From Heterostelium multicystogenum (Eukaryota; Evosea; Eumycetozoa; Acytosteliales; Acytosteliaceae): a DNA stretch of 28,319 nt. Of this stretch, positions 1-9,309 are shown piece by piece (the stretch's first letter is position 1; every line of letters starts with the position of its first letter). The notes beneath the pieces are model-generated. The model was given only the letters and a program-made list of their open reading frames with translations. It was not told where the DNA came from and made no database searches. Position numbers and translations under genes: made by a program. The DNA is taken from positions 1 to 28,319 of the forward strand of contig RCNN01000391.1 in NCBI GenBank assembly GCA_003667245.1. The letters run 5' to 3'.

Positions 1-90
1 ACCCTTACCCTTACCCTTACCTCTACCCTCTACCCTCTACCTCTACCCTCTACCCTCTACCCTCTACCCTCTACCCTCTACCCTCTCTAG
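1..90. repeat. Telomeric repeat, left chromosome end
   Basis: Three ACCCTT units (1-18) are followed by ten units of ACCCTCT or ACCTCT up to base 86, then unique sequence starting CTAGTTCC. Read on the minus strand the G-rich units are AAGGGT and AGAGGGT, with the 3' end pointing off the left edge. That is the orientation expected of a chromosome terminus. Two of the inner units (19-24 and 39-44) lack one C. The two repeat types lie in separate blocks, so the outer TAAGGG-type block may be the newest addition. It could instead be an internal telomere-like tract at a contig edge, but a tract starting at base 1 makes a real end more likely. Confidence 0.85.
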
Positions 91-439
91 TTCCGCTTGC
101 GGGAAAATGCTTTTTACATAGCTATTTTTAATTAAACTAAATCCACTTTATTTAAACCTAAAACAACCTGTTGACCTAATAATATATCTATCTATTAATG
201 AAGACACTGATCCAAATCATCTGAGTCCGAAACTCTATTAAATCCTCCATCATATACTTGATAAACTGTAACTACATTGAATTGAGTTAAATTCCACCAC
301 TTATCAGTCCTGTTTGTTGTCTGATGCTAAACTAGAAAACAAAGATTCATCATCCACCAAACTAATTGAACCTGAGAGCAAAAAACCAATCAATGAGTCC
401 ACCTTAATCCTGAATTAAGACGAATGACCTGAATGTGCT
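91..439. other. Subtelomeric spacer, no clear gene
   Basis: I see no intact reading frame. The minus strand has short open stretches just downstream of the decayed AAA-ATPase-like gene and may hold its 3' end. No tandem repeat continues inward from the telomere. Confidence 0.5.
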
Positions 440-2200
440 TAACCATTAAGAGCCTAGAGCTGTATGTTGTCAGTCCAACAAGAACGATGACCTAACTAGT
501 CATCTAAGAGATTCGATACTTCTTTTTGAGACCACGTGCGTAGCTGACCGCTTGTTGAATTGCATACTGAAGACATCCATCCACAATTCTTCCATATCTA
601 TGATCTGTGAGCGAGAGATTGAGTAGAATTGCCTGTTCTTCTGAAGAAATCGATGCTGATGTGAGACACATATCATCCCATGAGCTTGGAGATCTCTTCA
701 ACATTCCTATCTTGATATTATTGAACATTAAGTGAATCCTCGGTTTTGTCTGAGATCGATACTGTCGGACACATTCATTCTATTCAAAAGTACTCAAATC
801 ACTTATCATCGTGAGACTAGGAGTTAAAGATGGAGATTGTTCTTCCAAAAGTGTTCGAGCCTTTCATCTTGTCCACTTTGAACTCTTGTTCAATGCCGTC
901 CAGCTTTCCAAATGAATATGCGATTTCTGAGTCAAAACATTCAGACAAGCTATTCTTATCGTGATGAATGACATTGTTGCCTGTAAGTTGGCTGAGATCT
1001 TGTCCAAGAATGATTTCACAGAGTGGATTGTGTCGTCGTCCTTGATGAATTGTATGATTGCTGATCTGAGCTCCCCAGTGTCGAATGACTTCCAGTTGAA
1101 GAGTCGCCTGACCTAGTAGAGGTACTCCTTTCCTTCCTGGCTAACAGATTTGGAATGTAAAGTTGCGTTCCTTTGTCGAGGAATGTCAGTGCACCAGTGT
1201 TGTACATGAGTGACCAAAGCCTTGCGATCTTGACCCAATTTTTGAATCTCTGTGAGGTTGAATCTTCCGATTGGTCCTCCACAGCATTTGATGTTGTGAT
1301 AGACTTGTTCCTTGTTGAACTTATATCCTTTGTTTTCACTTTTCAAGTGATCGAGAATCGATGACCTTGTGGTCTCTTGAAGTGGTGGAACGATGTCATC
1401 GAGTCCATCCCTGACATGAGTGTCTGTATTGCCATAGATCGACGAGTACTTTGGCTCAAGAGTCAAGTGGGTTGTGATGTCGAATACAGATGTTAAATCG
1501 GACATTGCAAGAAGTGTGACACCAGTGATGAATGCGATAGTGTTGGTCTTGTAGCATGCTGAGTTGACTGAAGTACTCTTTGAAGTTGTTCTCAATCTGT
1601 AAAATTGTTAATTGTTGAGTCGAGAGGGATGGTCACACACTTTACGTTCTCATCGACGAATATGATGTCAGTCTTAACAATTCGTTTCAAGCAATCTCTG
1701 GCCAGAGTGTAGACCGATCTCTTCAAAGAATCGAAACTCTCCAAACAGTTGGGTAAAGCCTCGATCTGGAACCTCTCTTCTGTCCTCTTAGATATGAGAA
1801 GATGCTGGTAGTCCTCAATGAAAGGCTTGACAGAACTATTGACCTTGCTGTTAAAGTCTGTCTCAAAAACCTGTTTGATTTTTACTCAGAAATGATGCTA
1901 GCCTTGTTTCATTTTGTGTAGTCTTACCTCAAAGGTGGAGTTGGTATTCAAGCCAGAGAAGTCAAGATGAAGTACCATGAACTTGTCATCATATCGGTCG
2001 AGTTTCCATAATCAATGTTAAAAACTGATTGAATAAATAGAAAAATTAGCATCATCATTGAAAATAGCTTAAGCTTATATAATAGTTACCTTAGCAAATG
2101 CTTGTTGTGCCATTTCATCACTACATTCACCTAGCTGAACAAGATAGCTTTGAATTCTTGGATCTGGAGTTGTGTGTAGTGGTGGAGCTGTTTAAAAGGG
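440..2200 (-). pseudogene. Decayed AAA-ATPase-like / PD-(D/E)XK family gene
   Basis: Reading right to left, family-like segments appear in order but in different frames. A segment with KFMVLHLDFSGLNT at about 1950-1990 is joined by a plausible intron (1870-1927, GTAAGA...AACAG) to VFETDFNSKVNSSVKPFIED. A segment with ITGVTLLAMSDLTSVF follows near 1490-1540, then WSLMYNTGALTFLDKGTQLY near 1150-1215 and YLY-stop-VRRLFNWKSFDTGEL near 1080-1125. A last segment, ILLNLSLTDHRYG plus LQYAIQQAVSYARGL, lies near 510-640. This matches my memory of the AAA-ATPase-like family (often with a C-terminal DUF1703 nuclease-fold domain) that is expanded in dictyostelids and fungi. At least four frame changes and an in-frame TAG (1113-1115) break it, and the Walker A segment is not visible. 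The gene is richer in G+C than its surroundings. Its position beside the telomere fits a fast-decaying subtelomeric family. The function of the family is not established. Confidence 0.65.
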
Positions 2201-2746
2201 TGATGATCGTGAAAGATGATGTTGGTCAAGATCCCATCTTCTGTAGAATAGGAAGAATCTTGAGAAGATTCTGCCATAGTTACTCTTGTACAAGAACATT
2301 ATTATCATGTCTATTATGCCAATATATTTATACTCTGAGAAGTAGTGCAAGCTTCATTATCTCCTAATAGTAGATTTGTCTTGGTGATACTCCAGACTTG
2401 AATTTATAATATCCAATCCTATATTCACTTATCTTGTCCGTGATGAACTTGACATAGTCACTTTGACTTACAAGTCATTACTGTGAGTATCTCGCATTGA
2501 ACTGACTTATGTGCTAGACTTCTAAAGGTTACATCAATAACCAAATTAACTCTTAGTTATCTTTTAAAACAAATTAATAACAACTCTTATAACAAAACTT
2601 CTTCGATGTTCAGCTTACTTAGTCGTTTATCATAGTTGTAGTAATGCTTAGATACTTTGTCAAACGTTGATTCTACGATAAATATACTAAGTTGAGCGAG
2701 TTGTTATTGGGAATGTTACTGTTACATTATAAATTATTGAATCTAC

Positions 2747-2812
2747 ACAAGTATTGCTATAACCAAGTAATAACTGATTATCTTGATATAACTTGATAAT
2801 AGCAATACTTGT
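2747..2812. repeat. Stem-loop, 14-bp perfect stem
   Basis: ACAAGTATTGCTAT at 2747-2760 pairs with ATAGCAATACTTGT at 2799-2812. The loop is 38 nt and holds further partial pairing (CAAG/CTTG). Confidence 0.9.
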
Positions 2813-2956
2813 TTGTAAAACAACTTGGAATGTGGGGGTGGAGTTCTTGTTGATCAAAAAATACAAAGATATACAACAAGATTGATCTGGTGATCTACAA
2901 AACAGTGTGTGAGTGGGTGATGCAAAGATTAGAAAATTGATGGACTCTCTTAGCCA

Positions 2957-2994
2957 CCATGAACATCAAGTTCGGCAAACTTTGATGTTCATGG
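2957..2994. repeat. Stem-loop, 13-bp perfect stem
   Basis: CCATGAACATCAA at 2957-2969 pairs with TTGATGTTCATGG at 2982-2994 across a 12-nt loop. Confidence 0.9.
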
Positions 2995-3047
2995 AGTTTC
3001 CCGGTGCCAACCACGCGGAGGTGGAGTCCAACTGGCACCACAGTAGC

Positions 3048-3096
3048 TTACACACTCGAGCCTCCAAAGACCAAGAGCATCTTTGTGAGTGTGTAA
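3048..3096. repeat. Stem-loop, 10-bp perfect stem
   Basis: TTACACACTC at 3048-3057 pairs with GAGTGTGTAA at 3087-3096 across a 29-nt loop. Confidence 0.85.
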
Positions 3097-3276
3097 CCAT
3101 AAGAATCCAAGTCCCACTTGATTCCTATGTCAAGGTCGAAGATGTATATGAGCCGAGGTATCAAAGGAAACTGTCTCAATTAAATGCCGATTTAATGAGT
3201 ACATATTCATCTTTCCATCACAGTCTAACCTCCTGCAACTCAAGGATCTTAAGTTAGACCGATTCCCAGTGATGTG

Positions 3277-3306
3277 GTGTTTGTCAAAGTATGTTATGAC
3301 AAACAC
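3277..3306. repeat. Stem-loop, 10-bp perfect stem
   Basis: GTGTTTGTCA at 3277-3286 pairs with TGACAAACAC at 3297-3306 across a 10-nt loop. Confidence 0.88.
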
Positions 3307-3483
3307 AAACAAGTATGAATAGTATTTTGCCAGGATCCTGATCCTCCTACGCCGAGACATGATCGAATGATTTAGAATCAATCATCATGTGACTCTACAT
3401 CCACAATCAATTTGAACAGCTCGCCTCCATTCAAAATAGATTGTTGACCTTAGCCACGACGGCCAGTAGTTTCTCTTTCGAGA

Positions 3484-3528
3484 AAATGAGATAGTCTCAA
3501 GTTCCCAACTCTATTGACTATCTCATTT
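3484..3528. repeat. Stem-loop, 13-bp perfect stem
   Basis: AAATGAGATAGTC at 3484-3496 pairs with GACTATCTCATTT at 3516-3528 across a 19-nt loop. It abuts the next stem-loop with two shared bases. Confidence 0.9.
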
Positions 3529-3576
3529 GAGCAACATTATTCCTTAGTCACAGCTGTCGGAACCAATGTTGCTCAA
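3527..3576. repeat. Stem-loop, 12-bp perfect stem
   Basis: TTGAGCAACATT at 3527-3538 pairs with AATGTTGCTCAA at 3565-3576 across a 26-nt loop. It is the last strong stem of the array. Confidence 0.9.
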
Positions 3577-3860
3577 TCTGCTGGACCGATTTCCCTTGGA
3601 GTTAATTTTGGAGAAAGAGAAGAAGAAAAGAAAAAAAGAAAAATCCATTAATAGATACCTACCGAAACCGTCCAACCAACCACTATTCAATTTTAATATA
3701 CTTCTATATATACTTACAAATACATACAGATACTTACAATTATACTGATAATAATACAAAAATGTATTAAAAAGCCACTTTCAACAATAAGATTCTCACA
3801 ATCTTTTACCTCTGTAGACTCTGGTGTAACTCTGTTGGACTCCGATCTTACTCTATGACT
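3577..3860. other. AT-rich spacer and 3' UTR
   Basis: Purine-rich and A-rich tracts (about 3610-3650) and a short TACTTACAA/ATACA repeat (about 3710-3740) lie here. It includes the 3' untranslated side of the exon-repeat gene. Small open frames on both strands are low complexity and I do not support them. Confidence 0.5.
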
Positions 3861-4929
3861 TTAAAACTGCTGTTTGGCCTATATTCATAAAAGATTAATT
3901 AATATATATACTTTAGATTTGTTATTTAAATTTATAATACTTTTGATGAAATGGTGTCTTGGACAAATCTATTGTTGATGGTTGGTACATCTAAGATTCT
4001 TTTGTTGACTCTTGCCAAAGTAGTTTCTAATCTATCCATAGGTACACTAGGTTTATGTTTCTTGCTCTATACAAATAACAATATATTAATTAACAATTTA
4101 GAATTATTTTAACACTCTCTATTACCATTGATGATATGGTGTCTTGGACAAATCTGTTTTTTGATGGTTGGTACAACTAACGTTCTTTTAGTCATTCTTT
4201 CCAGAGGTTTCTTTTCTTGATCCAAAGATTTAATCCTAGGTTGTTTCTTGGCCTTTTAAACTTCTAATTAATATTATTTAAGTATTGTTTTATAATATAC
4301 ATACGCCAGATGAAATTGTATGATTTAGGAATCTGTTGTTGATGCTTGGTACCTCTAACCTTCTTTTAGTCACTCTTTCCAGAGGCTTCTTTTCTTGATC
4401 CAAATCTTCACTTGGAATCTGTTCCTTGGCCTGTATTTATCTAATTAATAAATAATTATTGATATTAATAATCTACATACGTTTGATGAAACTGTAGGAT
4501 TCATAAATCTTTTGTTGATGCTTGGTACAGCTAACTCTCTATGGGCAACTCTTTCCAGAGGTTTATTTCCTTGATCCAAACCTTTATTTGGAATCTGTTT
4601 GGCCTTTAATTATTAATTAATAATTTAAATTAATAATTAAAAAGTATTTTCACTTAACATACCAGTGATGATACTGTTGGATTTATATAATGTTCCATAA
4701 TGTTTGGAACAGATATCTTTCTTCTAATGACATTTGGCAACATGACTGGAGCAATTGGTGTACTATTTTTACTAATCTTTGCCTTCGAAGATTCTGTTGG
4801 CATCATGAAATGTCTAAATTGTTGTTGAAGTGGCTGTTGTTGTGGTTGATTCACTTTGGTTACAAGTGAAAAATCTACATTCTCAAATTTAGTAATACTA
4901 GCGTTGTATCTTGACTCTTGGAGAGCCAT
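3861..4929 (-). CDS. Exon-repeat protein: tandemly duplicated ~42-codon exons
   Basis: I do not recognise the family. The model is six exons, all joined in phase 0: 4663-4929, 4481-4603, 4305-4430, 4126-4252, 3941-4066 and 3861-3878, giving about 261 residues. Introns run GTATG/GTAAT to AG. Exons 2-5 are copies of one unit of 41-42 residues: it starts AK(K/E/Q) or SKK, has a core like KPLERVTKRRLEVPSINNRF and ends (T/H)(I/V)SS. The end of exon 1 (IRRKISVPNIMEHYINPTVS) is a diverged copy of the same unit. Exon 1 is Gln-rich in its middle. The start chosen is MALQESRYN; an upstream in-frame ATG at 4971 would add 14 residues. Exon 4 is 127 nt where the others are multiples of three, because a T6 run (4157-4162) has one base too many; otherwise every phase closes. 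The short basic repeats suggest a binding scaffold, but that is only inference. Confidence 0.75.
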
Positions 4930-5094
4930 GCTTTTACTATAATATTTGTGTATATTTAAATAATTATTCATATTTATAACTCTTATAAAAATGATTGATA
5001 ATTAAATCTATAAATAATGATAAATCTAAAATTAATTAACTGTAGATAATAAAAGATATTATTAAATAATTTGTTTAATTCTATCTTAAAACTA

Positions 5095-6218
5095 AAAATG
5101 AGTATAGTTTAGAGTTTATATATCAAAGAAGGTTGTAATTTTTAATTCAAATTCAAATTGGATAACCGTTATAATATTTAAACATCAAGTATATTTTATC
5201 ATGATAAAGTTGTTGTTGAATTCGGTAATAGTTTTAGCATTGTTATATTTGCAACATATTCCAATCTGAGAACATTGGTATTTTATTTAAAATGAAATTC
5301 AAACTATTGAAACATACAAATTTTTATTAAATATATATCGAAATTTGTTCTTTGCACATAACCAATTATCATCACAATCATCACTTGATATGATCGATCT
5401 GAAAGGGAAAGATAAATGTCCATAGTCTGTTGGTGTTGATAGTTGAATATCAATAGACCTGTTTTTAAATCGTATGTTGTTAAATCCTTGTAGGGAGGAC
5501 AACAAAGAGTTGTTTGAGGGAGAGTGGTTGTCCGAAAAGAAACTGAATAATTGAAATTTACTGTGAATCTACCATGCAACCAATTGTGACTTCCATAATT
5601 GTGTCGAAAATGAATGTTATTGATATTAATAGAAAAATTAGTTTAGTTATTAAATCTTAGCTTTAGTTTTAGTTTAAAATATTTATTTAAAAAATATTGT
5701 TGATTGTGATCATGATTTAATGAAAATTTTGAAATGCTTTTAGAAACCAAAGGAAATCATTGAAACCGTTGTTAATAAAGTCATACAGATAGTTTTTGTT
5801 ACAGACTTTGCGGACTTCACTCATTATGAGATCCAATTGAAGTACCTCAGTTGTCGCACAAATGTCAAGTTAAGTGTCACTAACGTCATTGAGTAATAAG
5901 TTGATTGCTCTTATTTAACACAAAGGCATGTAGATTGTGAACTGACACGAATTGATTTCTATTTTTCTAAGATATAATATTCCATGTGATTCAATTTGAC
6001 CATTTTTGATTCCATTCAATAGTGTGTCTCTACTAACGATAGGTCCAAAGAGAGAACAGATAAGCATTTGACGGAGTACAGACAGTGAACCTTTCAATAT
6101 CCCAGGCGATGTCTCTACTGAATAGTCTCTTAAGATATTTCTAGTGGTTTCAAGAAGACAATTTTGGAATGAGTGGAGAATGTTGGAGTTTGGACTCAAA
6201 GTGAGTTGATCAACTTGA
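5095..6218. repeat. Segmental duplicate, copy 1
   Basis: The + strand from AAAATGAGTA to about the GACCTGT near 5461 is nearly identical to 9310-9680. From there to about 6218 it still aligns with 9681-10347 but with many substitutions and indels. Copy 1 continues into the upstream part of the Crinkler-like gene and copy 2 does not. Confidence 0.9.
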
Positions 6219-6890
6219 AGGAATATTTGGAGAAATCTTGGAATTCCTCCCAAACTTTCCAAAATTGATTGAATTGATAATGGACTGTAGATCGAATTAA
6301 TAATTGTTTACCAATTGAGCGAGTACTGTTTCAACATCTGAGAAGAAAGATCTATGGGCATAGGTTCAAGGAGAATTTTCTTGATACCTATTTTAGAGAA
6401 GCTGATTGAATTTGTTGGTCTGTAGAAATATGTTCCAGTCAAAATCGGGAGAAAACAAAGATGATTGTTATATTGGTTTGTGAGGAGTCAAGCCAATTCA
6501 GATATGAGTATATTTTGATGTTCAGAGCTGAGATTGAAATATTCATCCATGTGGAGAATGAGTATGGCTTTGTGATTAGTCTGATTGGTATACAATTTGT
6601 CAATGTATTGAAGGAGGTGATAAAAACCAAATGGAAAAGGTACCCTTGCTACACTACTATAACTAACATTGATAAGGAAATGTGCAGCGAGGCATTTAGT
6701 CAGGTAGTTGCCATAGGATTCGAATGCATCTAGAAAGTCTTCTTTGGCACAATCAAACTCGAAGGTTTGCTTTGTTTGATGATACATCTAAAATTCATTT
6801 GAAAGAAAAGGTGGTGAATTAGCTGAATTTCCAAGTACAGTATGGAACTGGTTGTGTAAAATGATATCTCTAGATAATTTTATTAGTATT
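5304..6890 (-). pseudogene. Crinkler-like P-loop ATPase remnant, copy 1
   Basis: Read right to left, the minus strand shows a PPFLSNEF segment (about 6790-6830), a long segment with ILILHMDEYFNLSS (near 6520), then LCFLPILTGTYF near 6440-6470 and ESLGGIPRFLQIFLQVDQL near 6190-6260. RDTLLNGIKNGQIE and FTIYMPLC follow near 5920-6010. This order (LPF...E, hydrophobic strand plus DE, 'IPxLxGT', 'GGxPRxLE') is the one I associate with the ATPase module of CRN/Crinkler-type effectors, a class known to be widespread in eukaryotes including amoebae. The Walker A lysine segment is not visible. Stops and frame changes interrupt it at about 6485, 6310 and 5890. The 3' part, including FPFRSIISSDDCDDNW near 5390, is conserved in copy 2. 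I am fairly sure it is a decayed gene and less sure of the family. Confidence 0.5.
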
Positions 6891-7112
6891 GACAATCTTT
6901 AGTTATTTAATGACAACTATGAGTATATTTGTTATTTTTCATTGTATATGATTCTAAAGGTTGTTGTAAGTGGTCAATGATCTGAAATCTTGATACCATT
7001 TCTATCTTAGGTGTTAGCTATTATAGTATGACGAGTTGTTGTTATAAAACTTACTTGTGGACTTAAATCTCTTGGAAAGAAATAAGAATCGATGGGTAGA
7101 AATGAGAATCTT

Positions 7113-7836
7113 TTAATTGTCGGGCTTCTTCCAGTATCTCTTGTGTCTATCTTTGTTGTTAGCCAAGTAGATGAAAAGCTGGTGGTCGCGCAAATAAATG
7201 AAATCAACTCCAACTTCTTGTTGAAGATGATTCTTGTGAGAGACAAAATGTTTGATCTCTGGGTGCAAAAGGGTAAAAGTGGATAGGTACCGGTTGGATT
7301 TGAGGAATTGGTAGACGACGCACTTATCTATCAATCTATTGGGTGAATTGAAGTCACCTCATATTAATACAGGAAGTTCGTACTCAACATTCAACTGGCG
7401 GATATAACTTCGATATTCTATTGAACAGATTGAATTTGTGAAAGTCTCAGCACTTCCTCATCGAATTGGTTATGAGGGAATGTAAGATGCGTATTGACAA
7501 GAATAAACTCTGATCCCTATATTCAATCGACAGACCAGTCAGGAAAGATTATTATTATTTGTTGAATATATAGTATGCACGACAACCTTAATAGTTATGA
7601 GTTAGTTCCCATGTGTTTTTAACTAATCTTAAGATTATCTTACAGGTGTGTAACTACCATGGATCTTGGCCCACAAGGCCACCTCGTTATTCACTAACTG
7701 CTCTGGGTTTGATGCTACATCCTTGTTATACTTATAGAACTTGATAACAAATACATCAGTGGCTGCCGTCTCAATTTGTTTATTGACATTGTACATCAAT
7801 TGGATATTATTATGATTTTCTAAATGTTAGATTAAC
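7113..7836 (-). pseudogene. Endonuclease/exonuclease/phosphatase (EEP) domain remnant
   Basis: Two stretches join in phase through an intron at 7517-7643 (GTAAGA...ATATAG). The upstream one (about 7644-7836) contains TAATDVFVIKFYKYNKDV and NNEVALWAKIHGSYTP. The downstream one gives GSEFILVNTHLTFPHNQFDE, then after a frame change IEYRSYIRQLNVEYELPVLI, a TGA, and GDFNSPNRLID. KHFVSHKNH and VGVDFIYLRDH follow. NTHL, GDFN and the VDFIYL strand are the hallmarks of the EEP fold (Mg-dependent phosphodiesterases). The FVSHKNH-VGVDFI pairing resembles the plant EF-hand-containing EEP proteins. One frame change (near 7440) and the TGA just before GDFN (near 7360) break the frame, and no start codon is clear. 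It could be a remnant or a live gene with two errors; I favour a remnant given its neighbours. Confidence 0.7.
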
Positions 7837-8182
7837 CTAAAATGTATTCAACTGCTGTACATCATAAACAGCATTTTTTGATGCCAATGGTAGTGGAAGA
7901 CTTCATCTTCATGTTGGTGTTATTTTTGATATCACCATAGATATATAAGTATTTGTGATTGGTTTGTTTACAAAATTATGTGGGCTTTCATAAAATCATT
8001 TTTATTTATTAATTTGATACCAGTTTTGGATATTTTTTGATGCATTGATAGATGTTAGATAAAATGTCATGACATTTATTTATTTCAAAAGAATGGTGTT
8101 TTAACAGTTGTTAGTGAAGGTTTTAAATTATAAATAAGGTCTGAGTGAACATATTTCATAATTATTTTACAATACATTAATA
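7837..8182. other. Spacer between divergent loci
   Basis: Possible N-terminal coding of the EEP remnant lies on the minus strand (ASKNAVYDVQQLNTF near 7840-7890), ending in a stop. The right half is AT-rich and is the likely promoter of the gene starting at 8183, with A/T-rich sequence right up to the ATG. Confidence 0.4.
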
Positions 8183-8841
8183 ATGGCTTATAAAATTAAT
8201 ATTCACTACCAAGAAATTATAGTTAAATTTAATAACATACAGGAGGGAAGTACTTATATTGATCTACGAAATCGAATAATACAGGAGATCCTTCCACATC
8301 ATCTTTCAAACTCTGTTATTGAGTTCCGCAATAGTCCTGAGGTCGATGATGCACATCCTCCACTAGATCCAAATGCTTTTATCCAAAATGAAGAACATAT
8401 CTATATAAGAGAGCCACCTGGTAAGTAATATAAGAGATGAACTTTTTTAAAATCATATTAATTTCCAAACTATAATCATTTAGTGAGAGTATTTTGGAGA
8501 GATGGTGATATACAGCCTGTAAAAGAATTCCATCAAGGAGTTTCTTTGGAAATCATAAAAGAGAGTTTGAACCTTATTAGAGGAAATTTAAGAAGAAAAA
8601 AACAATCTTCATGGACTAACTGAAATATCTCCATATGTATCAGGAGATTACACATTAGTAGATATAAAGAAAGATGTAAGATATTTAATTATACAATATT
8701 TTTAACTAGTATTAATTGTATTTATTAACAGTCATTTTTTAGATAAAATGGATTTTTGTAATACTTCTACGTTTCAGTCCAATCGTAACCTATCTAACAT
8801 CTGCTGTAGCAATTACTGCTTTAGTTTTATCAATAGTTTAA
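8183..8841 (+). CDS. Small protein with ubiquitin-like N-terminal modules and C-terminal membrane anchor
   Basis: I do not recognise the family. The three-exon model is 8183-8420, 8484-8675 and 8743-8841, about 175 residues. Introns are GTAAGT...TTTAG and GTAAGA...TTTAG, and all phases close once one A is discounted in the A7 run at 8596-8602. Residues 1-79 look like a small beta-grasp (ubiquitin-like) module: alternating IHYQEIIVKFNNIQ strands, a helix LRNRIIQEIL, and a final EHIYIREP strand. Residues 80-143 may be a second one (VRVFWRDGDIQPV ... DYTLVDIKKD). The last 33 residues are one hydrophobic helix ending at the C-terminus (ITALVLSIV), as in tail-anchored proteins. A beta-grasp N-terminus is also seen on Crinkler-type proteins, whose remnant lies 1.3 kb away; any link is inference. 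Confidence 0.6.
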
Positions 8842-9309
8842 AATAAATACTACTTTCATCTTTCTTTTTTTTTATCAATAAACATATTAATTAATATTTT
8901 TACATCCGCATGTTTAAGTATTCATAATCTACTTTAAATTAATTATATATACCTATTCAATATTCATTGAGTAATTGTATAATAATATACCTTATAAGAT
9001 GAGTGAACATCAAGAAGATATAAATAAGCTGTCGAGGTGGATGGTGTGGAAGATCCGAAATTTAATTGTAAAAACTAGTACTCATGATCATCCACCATAT
9101 TAATTTGCTTTTATTAGTCTGATTAATTCTTGTTATCTTCAAATGATTTGGAGCTACCTTTTAGATCATGGGTATTGGTACTTATGTATACTTAAATGGC
9201 AGTTCAAGACTTGTATGTTGCTTTCAAATAGGCAATTGACCACCATACAATACTAATATCTTTGTTCTATGTCTAAACAAGATGATGATTTAGAAAGAGA
9301 TCGTTTATC
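8842..9309. other. AT-rich spacer, no supported gene
   Basis: A short open frame starts at an ATG at 9000 (MSEHQEDINKLSRWMVWK) and ends after about 34 codons. I see no splice partner or family for it. Confidence 0.4.

Larger units (their letters stand above)
2255..3576. repeat. Array of consecutive strong stem-loops
   Basis: At least ten inverted repeats with short loops follow one another. The strongest are listed as separate entries. Weaker ones are GAATCTT/AAGATTC (2255-2271), TGACTT/AAGTCA (about 2464-2480), an imperfect 19-20 bp stem 2617-2635/2673-2692, GGTGCCA/TGGCACC (3003-3009/3033-3039), a bulged stem 3175-3199, GTCTAAC/GTTAGAC (3223-3229/3253-3259), ACATGAT/ATCATGT (3357-3363/3384-3390) with an inner TGATT/AATCA stem, and TTTCTC/GAGAAA (3470-3485). 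A 114-codon open frame lies across part of it (2913-3257), but its codons are dictated by the inverted repeats and I do not call it a gene. No other gene is visible here. Confidence 0.75.

Noticed and set aside
1016..1339. 107-codon frame with Ser/Thr-rich end as an independent gene
   Set aside because: Its first half is out of frame with the decayed gene; its WSLMYNTGALTF segment belongs to the AAA-ATPase-like remnant and the Ser-rich end is a frame artefact.
2913..3257. 114-codon open frame over the stem-loop array
   Set aside because: Its sequence is set by the inverted repeats, it has no recognisable domain, and an opposing frame of similar length overlaps it.
3544..3759. Opposed small frames with Phe or Lys runs
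   Set aside because: Produced by a purine/pyrimidine simple tract.
7350..7365. Stop-codon reassignment (TGA read as an amino acid before GDFN)
   Set aside because: Other genes here end normally at TGA or TAA, and this locus has another break nearby.
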